The notes under the pieces: generated by a model
Databases searched by the model: none
What the model saw: only the letters and a program-made list of their open reading frames with translations
Told to the model about the DNA's origin: nothing
Made by a program: the position numbers and the translations under genes
In this document: piece after piece, positions 50,501 to 59,500 of the stretch
How positions within the stretch are numbered: the stretch's first letter is position 1
Layout: each line of letters starts with the position of its first letter
Assembly (NCBI GenBank): GCA_029721435.1
Contig: CM056576.1
Coordinates: 70,635,876-70,699,875, forward strand
From: Gymnothorax reevesii
Lineage: Eukaryota > Chordata > Actinopteri > Anguilliformes > Muraenidae
DNA: 64,000 bases
Direction of reading: 5' to 3'

Positions 50501-53500
50501 ATAATTTTTATTTCCAATGCTGCATAAGGGCTCATTTAGAATAAAATTCTTGACATTTACATAAATAATTACACAGATACGGACATCTCAAGATCGTTAC
50601 ATACATTGTCAGTATTTTCCATACATTGTCACATTAATATCTTTAGTAAAGACCAAATGAACACTGAGTGGGGTACACAAACATTTAAGTGTAACAAACA
50701 TCACAGGCATTTAATGAGTTTTTACCTTTAAAAGCTGCAGCTGATCAAATGTAAGATCTTTCACAGGAACTTCAAAGAGCTCCAGAGAATGCTTGTCATT
50801 TTTCTGTAGAGGATAGAACATGCAAAGCCAACAACCAGGGCCTGCATCAGTTTTTTCAAAAGTCATAATCATAACAAGATACCACACAGCCTCTGGATTT
50901 TCAGCACACAGATTTTAGTCTGGTCTGTTTATGCCTCACCAATGAATAGGAACCAATAAAACGTCAATAACTTTTAATATCAGAAATAAAGTGATAGTCA
51001 AATAATGACTGCTGCTCAAATTGAAAGCTACACTGATAGGGCAGATCCATTATCTAGTTAAGTTCTGCATGAGGAGTTTGGTTTGCACGCAATTAGATGC
51101 ATATGTCCCCTTTTTTCTTCTGGACTACTGAGTCAACCAGATAAGCTACAGTGCTTAATAAATTTATTAGACGACCATCCAATGTAAGGTGGAGTATGCC
51201 ACAGCTCAACAAAATTCACAGTAATGGTAATTACCAAAATAACTGTTTCTGTAATGGTTAATCCACCAGTATGCAGCTCTTATGTTGAAATTACATTTTT
51301 AATGCTAAAATATAATCATTGCTATTCATGAATTTTCAAAATTACGGTTTCACAAAAAAGCATAAAAAAGTTAAGCACATTCTTATTATGTGATATAGAT
51401 GCCAAATAAGTGATTTACTTGCATTCCTGAACATAAAAATTAGTTTTAGTGGTTGAATGCAAGCTGTTACCGAGGCCAAAGGAGGCCATACAACATATCA
51501 AGTTTTTTGGTTTTTATGTGTGAATAAGGACTATTTAGTTGTTTCAGTTTGTTATTTGCCAAAGAAATAACAATATAACTTTTAGTTTTAAACAAGTTTT
51601 TGACAAATTTCTAAAATATTCATGTTTTCTTGTTTTAATGACAGGTGTTCTAATAAATTTATTAAGCGCTGTATATTCTGCAAACGTTTTGGAATCAAAT
51701 AAGTTAGCTAGATACTATGTAATTGGTAGCCAGTAAATTTCAAACTGCGGTTGATTTATAGCATTAAAGTGACTGAAGTGGCTCAATGAGTAAGTGAAGC
51801 TAAGGGTCATCTTATCATCAACTTGGCCCTGGCTTGCTAACTCAAGTGTGAATACTGGTTTACCCAAATTTGTGAAAGAGTAGCACAGGGTTTGACAACA
51901 CAGACAACATTGATAGTATGGGTGGAACAGTTCACAAAATTCTTGGTTCCCAAAAAGACCAAAAGTCACCCAATTTGATGGTGCGGAGTAAAAAATTTTA
52001 ACTAAAAAGTTTTGATCATGTACAGTTTTTTCACAAAAAAATGAAGATTTTCCTTTTCCATCATACTGCATAGGCTTTTATGCATTGATCAAAGGAGCAA
52101 CAAATGCTGTTTGGGTGCAGCAGGGATAGACATTAAGCACTTTCGGGCACTTGTCCATAGGATGAGTATGTGTGAAAGTTCACTTGTCCTATGGAAAGTT
52201 CTGGCTGTCTGGACAAGTGAGCCGCGCAGGTGCAAGCCAAGCATAGTGCACCGCGGGTGCTAAGTAACCAATGCCAACAATATAAGTCAACGTAGGGCAT
52301 CCGGGGGAATGGCCCCCCAGAAAATTTTGAAAAATAGCGCAAAAATAGTGCATTCTGGTCCACTCTAGGGGGAAAATGTGCCAGCTTCTTCACAATAGAT
52401 TTTTTTTTTTTTTTTTTGAAAAAAATTTCTCAGAAAATCTGCCAAAGTCTAGTGACTGGCTTCAATGAATCATGCATACTTTAGTTGTGCACTTTAGTAT
52501 AACACCTAACATGTAACTGTTGTCAGTACTTGCGGTTTTCATTTCAGGTGACTTTCCATACAGTAAGCCTGCAGCTTGCCGCAAAATTACCTTGTTAGTA
52601 AACTTTTGAATAAGTTATAACCCAAAACACCTAGTGCCCCTGTCTTTAGTGCCATCATCCACCCCAGCAAAGGAATTTGCATAAGGATTGCCCTTTTCCA
52701 CATCTTTAACTATAGAGTATAGTTTCATGACGATAGGTGACAGTTAAAAGTCAGGATAAGGGCTACTGAAATTTGATTGGCTGATGTCAGCCATGTTGTT
52801 GCAGCTATCACTTTGTTCTTACAGACATACGGTGCAACCGTGACCAAAATGATGCATGCAAAATTTCTAGATGATTAGACCATTGGTTTAAGCATCATGA
52901 CTATTTGTTTGCAACAGTGCTAGCTATGGATGGATTTACTCCAAATTTGGTGTGTTTGAGGGCACTATCACACTAGGTACAATTGTTCCCTAACGTGCCA
53001 CAGTGTAATTGTCTTCCCTCCCCCCTTCCCCACTGGTCAGTTTTCAAACTAATAAGGCCGTTCCTTACCAGAGTACACTCGCATATGCCAAAATTCTGAT
53101 ACAGTAACTGGCAGTATGCACCAAGGTGGTTTTAAATGGAGAAATAAACACAAGGAAGAAGCAGCAAACCTTTGCTTGATGGTGCTGTAGGTGCTGTGAT
53201 GGGTTGCGATTCAATAACATTCAGCTGAATTGTGAACTAGATGACCTAATGAACTAGACTTCGGGGTTAAGTGTACTCAGATCTGTGCCTGAGTGCCTAG
53301 TGTGTGAGCACCCTGAGGGTCATGGCCTGTGGATGTGGTTGTTGAAAGTGACAATGTTATGAAATACACATCATACATTGCGAGAAAATGAGATCTGCAA
53401 AAGCAAAACAGACACTATTTTTGGAATCAGCACCCCAAAATTAGGAAGAAACAAGTATTGGATTTTATTCAGCAAAAACGATGCAGGGTGGTGTCATCTT

Positions 53501-56500
53501 TGTCATTCATTTTCTTGTGCTTTATTTGAAATTAGTCTTTGACACATCGTTCCTGCCCATGTAACTGCATTAATTCAATAGGCATAATAAGCCCTCGTGG
53601 GCTTGACAGTGTTATATATAACTTTGATAAAAGTATTTTAGTACAAAGTGCAATGGCTTTGTCATCAGGAATTAAAAGAGAGAGTTGACCATAATTTGTA
53701 AAAATCCACTTCTTGTCGTCAAATACCGTGCTGCAATAGAATTTTAAGTTTAAAACATTCAGCCAAGCATAATCGCGCAGTATTTTTTTGATTTTAAGAA
53801 GGCTCAAATCAGTTCATCAATGTGTTGTTTCTAGCAATACACTATGAAAAGACTAACAGGCTTCTTTACAGCGGTGCCGCTAGAGGTGGAAGGGAGATGG
53901 GCTTTGTTAATTTACTAATAGAATTGGTGCTGTTGGGCGCCATCCAGTGGTCAGAAATTGCTTAGTGTACCTTTGAACGCAAAGTGCAGTACTGTTTTGA
54001 TAGAAAGTGTTAAGCGCTTTTTTATAGTTGGTTTTAAAGGTCACCTTTTTGGTTGAGATGCAGCAGGTAAGGTCGTGATACACAATTGGAATGCAGTCCT
54101 TAGAGAGGTGAACATCAAACTCCACATATGCTGCTCCCTGCAGGAAAAAAAGTGCAGTGAATACATTTTGTTCATACTGAAGGAAAGAAATGCACATTTT
54201 GAAAAGAGCACAATCAAACCCAAATGTACTCCGTTTATGTGAAATATTACACTTTTCAGCATTCCTGTAGCTGATATTTTATGTTTTTAAGGAATGTAAT
54301 GTGGAAAACAGCCACTAGAAGGCAGTATTGACTTTTTTTTTGTTAAGCCCAGTCTGGAGCTAGGTTTGGGCATGTCCTGGGCATGTCTGAGAGGGGAAAG
54401 TCCCAGAGGGGGGGAAAAAAAAAAAAAAGTCTAAATGTGAGAGGGGGCTGCTAAAGAGTATATAAGAAGAGAAATTGAGAGAGTAAAGTAGTAGGAGAAA
54501 TTGCAAGGAGAAGGATACAATTGACCTGACCTGTCTCTCTTTTCAAGACTTTGTCTGTCATCCCTTGCTGTCTTATATGTCGCAGCAAATTGGGGCCATA
54601 ACAGGAAGCTGAACATCACATATATATGGTTATACTTCTTTCTACTCTTGAAATGAGAAAGCAGACATGAACATAAGTATACATGACATAAGTGATGAAG
54701 ACTAATCATCCGCTTAAGAGTTTTGTGAGAAAATCCATTTGGTACTAACCAAAAGGTGGATGGGGTAGAAATGGAAACAGTGACATGAAAAAAGAGACAG
54801 AAGAAGCAACTACTGACAGGACATAACTTTCGCTGATAAATTTTTTAACATCTGCCCAATGTTGTGGTGAAGAGGTTCTGGTGAACGCACGAATTCTAAA
54901 CAGAAAGCAGTTCTTTGGGAATGGCGTCTCCAAGGATGGCTGTATGAAGTTCTTGTCCAATAGACATTACAGCAGAGGCGTGCCTTCAGAAGCGTTAAAG
55001 GTCTGTGGTAACCTCTCCTTTTAATGCTTAATTACAATAAACCAGTCACAGTTCACTTTGCCTAATTAGCAACCAAACATTGATTTGCTCACTTGCTTAA
55101 ACTAATCAGTCGAATGATAAGCCAACTTATATTTGATTCTAATGGAATCAAGTGCGATCATAAGACTAACTGCACTGCTGAAAAAAATGCTAAACCAACA
55201 GATGGAAGTGAGAGAAAGTTTTTGTCATTCTTTGAGATTATAACAATCCTTACAATATAGCAGGGCTCGAAATAGCGGGTGCATAGGTGCTCGTGTGCAT
55301 CCGGTTTTCAGCAGATGCACCCGAAATTTAAAGTCCGGTGCAGCTAGTAAAAATCTGCCCCCAAAATAAATCCTCTTCCTACAAATGCGCTCATCCTTAC
55401 CTGGAATGATATATTTTATCGGTTAGGGACGAGAATTAATGACAAACTCGATGGGACTACGAGACTGTAGAACACGTTTGGTCTGAGGGTGTGTATGTGT
55501 CATCATTGGCTGAGACCGGCCACCTAACTATTATGGTGTCTGATTGGTCTTTCAGCTGCTTCATTGAGAACTTTTCTCAGCCAAGTCACAGGCAGTTCTA
55601 GCTATTTCACACGTTAAAACAGAGTTTGATTATATGCTTGTTTATGAGGGTTTGGCGATTACTTTCTTAATTTTAAAAACAAAGTATTTTCTCACGAATA
55701 AAAAGAACGGACAAACAAAGACAGCATGTAAGTTTGTATTTAAAATTATGCTAAAGATTTAAAATTCGTCAACTTGAACTGAAAGGGGAGCAGGTGTTCG
55801 GAAACCACAAAGCTCTGGGGGGTATACTATGAAGCAAGTTCATCATAGCCGGGCTTTAATTGAATGAGCCGGATAAACAAACCCTGAACTTGCAATCAGA
55901 GATAATTAGTACCACAACGGTGGTTATAATCTTTCTTTGATAAACTCGACTGTGTGCTTTGTCATCAGTACGTGCTCCCATGCAGAGGGCGTTTAACGTG
56001 TTAATTGATTCCATTTCCTCTCAACAATTGACTGATCGCATACTGTTCTCTTCAAAGGCTTTCCCTCATCCAGGGTCAGGGGATTTCTGGGACATGTGCT
56101 CCTCGCACCATGTGCACCCAGTTAAAAAAAATCCTAATTCAAGCCCTGTATAGCATCCGTTAAACAAATGTAGCTGATGAGCAATCACATGAACAAAAGC
56201 AGTCAAGAATTGGTACATTTATTATTTATCATCATTTAAAGGACAAACAAAACTAATACGGATAACAGAACGGAAAAACAGTTATTGAAATAAACAAGAC
56301 AAGTGTCTTCACGATCCCAAAACACGATCAACGGCCATAACTCCGTAAAAAAAATAACATCCATTTACAAACTCAATGCAGATCATGAATAGTTTATTTA
56401 GCATAAAAAATTTCACGCATCGTTCCCATTGTGGCCCGGACGGACAGATGCATGGACCGCAATCCAATATCCCGCGTCACGCTTTGTGGCGGGGGATAAA

Positions 56501-59500
56501 AATATTATCATAAAAAAAACGGATCTCAAAAACATGTTACATAATTCCACTGGATCCCCATCATTTAATATTTTATGCAGACGCCCTTTGGCAAGGTAAC
56601 AGCCGAGTTTTCTAGGACAGTGTTCCCCAACCCTCTCCTGGAGGCCCACCTGTCCCTGCATGCTTTAGATTTCTCCCTGCTTCAGCACAGGTGACTCAAA
56701 TGATCAGCACGTTAATCACCCCCTAAAGCTGATTGATGACAGCCTGATCATTTGAATCCCCTGTGCTGGAGCAGGGAGAAATCTAAAGCATGCAGGACAG
56801 GTGGGCCTCCAGGAGAGGGTTGGGGAGCACTGTTCTAGGACAGTATGTCGTGAGGTTAGAGAAGACATGGATAGGGATGTCACACCATCCCTCCATGCGA
56901 ACCCAGAAGAACCTATAAAATCTTTGTTGCAAATTTATAATCTCTCCTCTTTTGCTCATCCCACAGGGTTTCTATTGAGTTTAGGGGATAAGGGGATTAG
57001 GACTGATGAAGGAAATTATTGATTCTGAGGTTGATGGACCTTTTTTGCATTGATCTCCATGCATGCTTTGATTGGTTGTGATGTGATAAGATTCAATCGA
57101 GAGCTTTGAATCATTGCCCGGCTAACTATGGCCTGTTTTAAAGACCTTACCCAGATCCCCTTTATCATTTGAAATTCTTATTCTAAAGTTCACTTGAAAT
57201 TGTCAATTGTTTGAATACATCTGGAGGCATTCTCAATGCTAAAAAGTATACAGAGTATCTATATTCTGTTTTTATTTACATTTTACACAGTACCCCAACT
57301 TTTTTGGAAATGCGGTTGCATTTTTTTTTTTTTTTGGTTGTTGTTGTTTCTGCATTGCCAGTCAGGGGTGCCAGCAATTTTGGAGTCTACTGAGCAATCA
57401 CCCTAAAACATTACAGAAATCATCACTGAAGCAAGCAGGAAAAAAATACCTCATCAGAATTTTGATACTTAATTCCAATTTATTACAATTGGCTGTCAAA
57501 GTTTATTTAAATGTTGTGGGCAGGGCTTCTTAAAAAACTTCATCCCCTGATTGCTTGGCGCTATTGCAATAAAATTTGTTGGACATGTGCAGATAAGATT
57601 TCTGAGTGGCCTGCAAGAAGTGGAGCTGTAAGTAAAAATGTAAAATTGCCACCAGCTCTTCAATCATTTAGCCAAAATGGTTCAAATTTTGCACCCTGTA
57701 TCCCTGAGTAATTTTCTGGTAGTGCTTCAAAAGGGGATGAGAAACCTTTAAAAACACAGCTGCTCTGAGGCAAACAGATAACAGTAGCTATTTCACAGGG
57801 TGAGCAATGACCAATCTACATGAAACTCCGTGGGTATAATTTGGCCTAGCCTCCATTGCAGACGTATTAAATGGTTTAGTACCCAGACACAAAAAAATCT
57901 GTTCAACCAATCAGAGATGCTGTGAAATTTCAAAAGCTATGGACACATGCTGTTGTGAGAGGTAAGCGAAACAAAAGACGTCTGCAATGGAGGCTAGCTT
58001 TCATGGGCACACTCAAGAGTTACAACAGTTTTATATTATGGAGCAAAATGAATAAGGCCAGCATGTAGGCTAAACAACATCAGCATGTTGAAAATGTTGA
58101 AAAAGTGGAATTTCTCCAGGTTCCTTCGGTATTGAAATTTTCCCAAGCACAAGTTTCTCTGGCAGCAGAGCAGCACACTCTGGACGGCAGTTCAGTAAAG
58201 ACGTTTGACACGGAGCCAGTTGCCATCATGGCAAAGTCGCTTGATTTCCTTTTATGTTTTCAACCAGAAAGCTTTTTATTCTTGAGAAATTTTCTAATTA
58301 ACAGTAGAATCCCGTATGGTGCACAAAACGTTAGCTTGAAGAATATACAGCAGTATTTACAGAAAGAACAGCACTTACAATTGAATGTACATCGAGTAAG
58401 CCTTTTCCATATACACGCATTTTCTCTTTCAGCCATCCGATTCTTATCTTGCATACAAAACAAAAAATTATCAACGAAACATTATCAAAGAGTTTTGTAG
58501 GAGTTTCTGTTCCCGCCATTATTACCTCTGCCAGGAGGTTATGTTTTCAGTAGCGTTTGTTTGTTTGTTAGTTAGCAAGATAACTCAATAAGAAATGCAC
58601 CGATTTTGAGAAAATTTTCAGAGAAGGTGGGTATAAAGTCAAGGAACGGGTGATCAAATTTAGGCATATCTAGGCCAAAGTACAGGTGAGATATACGCCA
58701 AAGTTCATTGGGTAGTTGCGAGATGCCGCTGTGTACATTCTGAAATACGTTGGTAAGCTTAACTATTTCTGTTTTGCTTCTGCTACTGATCAATCTCCAT
58801 CAGATGATGAGCAGATGACAGGTGTATCAACCCAAAATGTGATTTTTGCTATAGTCATATTCCCAGGATTTGGCTAAATTAACAACGAATGATGTTTGCA
58901 TGATTTGTCTCCATTACCTGTTACTGATGTTTGTTCATTGGCACTTTTAATGAGGCATTTGCTGCTCCAACGAGAAACGAGAGGATTTCCAACTAGCAAC
59001 ACATTTCCAGCCGGTCTCACTGATGAGTGATGAACTGGCTTTAAGCAACAGATAAAATATGTGAAAATATCTGATAATTAATGTGTAAATAATCCATAAC
59101 TTCAAAATGCTGTTTCATAAATCTAACATTCGATCCACGCGTTTCCCTTCCCACTCTGTGTCAGTTGCACTCTCAAGACCATCACATCTGGAGCTATGGT
59201 TAGCTGAGCACATCTAAGAAAACCATAACAATATCGCAGTACTAGCAAGCCAGTTGCATCAGAAGATGTAAAAGTAAATTCAATATAAAGCCTAAACAGA
59301 AAATCTTGCTAGCTCTCCAGCAAGCCTTGCTCGCTACTCAACTTTGCGACTGCTCGATGAAAATAATGAAAGCTAGCTCCAAATATTAATCTAATGAGGA
59401 CATTTGAGTCGTGCAACACAGGATGTTTGTCCCTTAAAGCCAGTTCATGACAGTCACCAGAGCAAACGGCTGGAAATGATGCTAGGTAGAAGCGTCGGAA

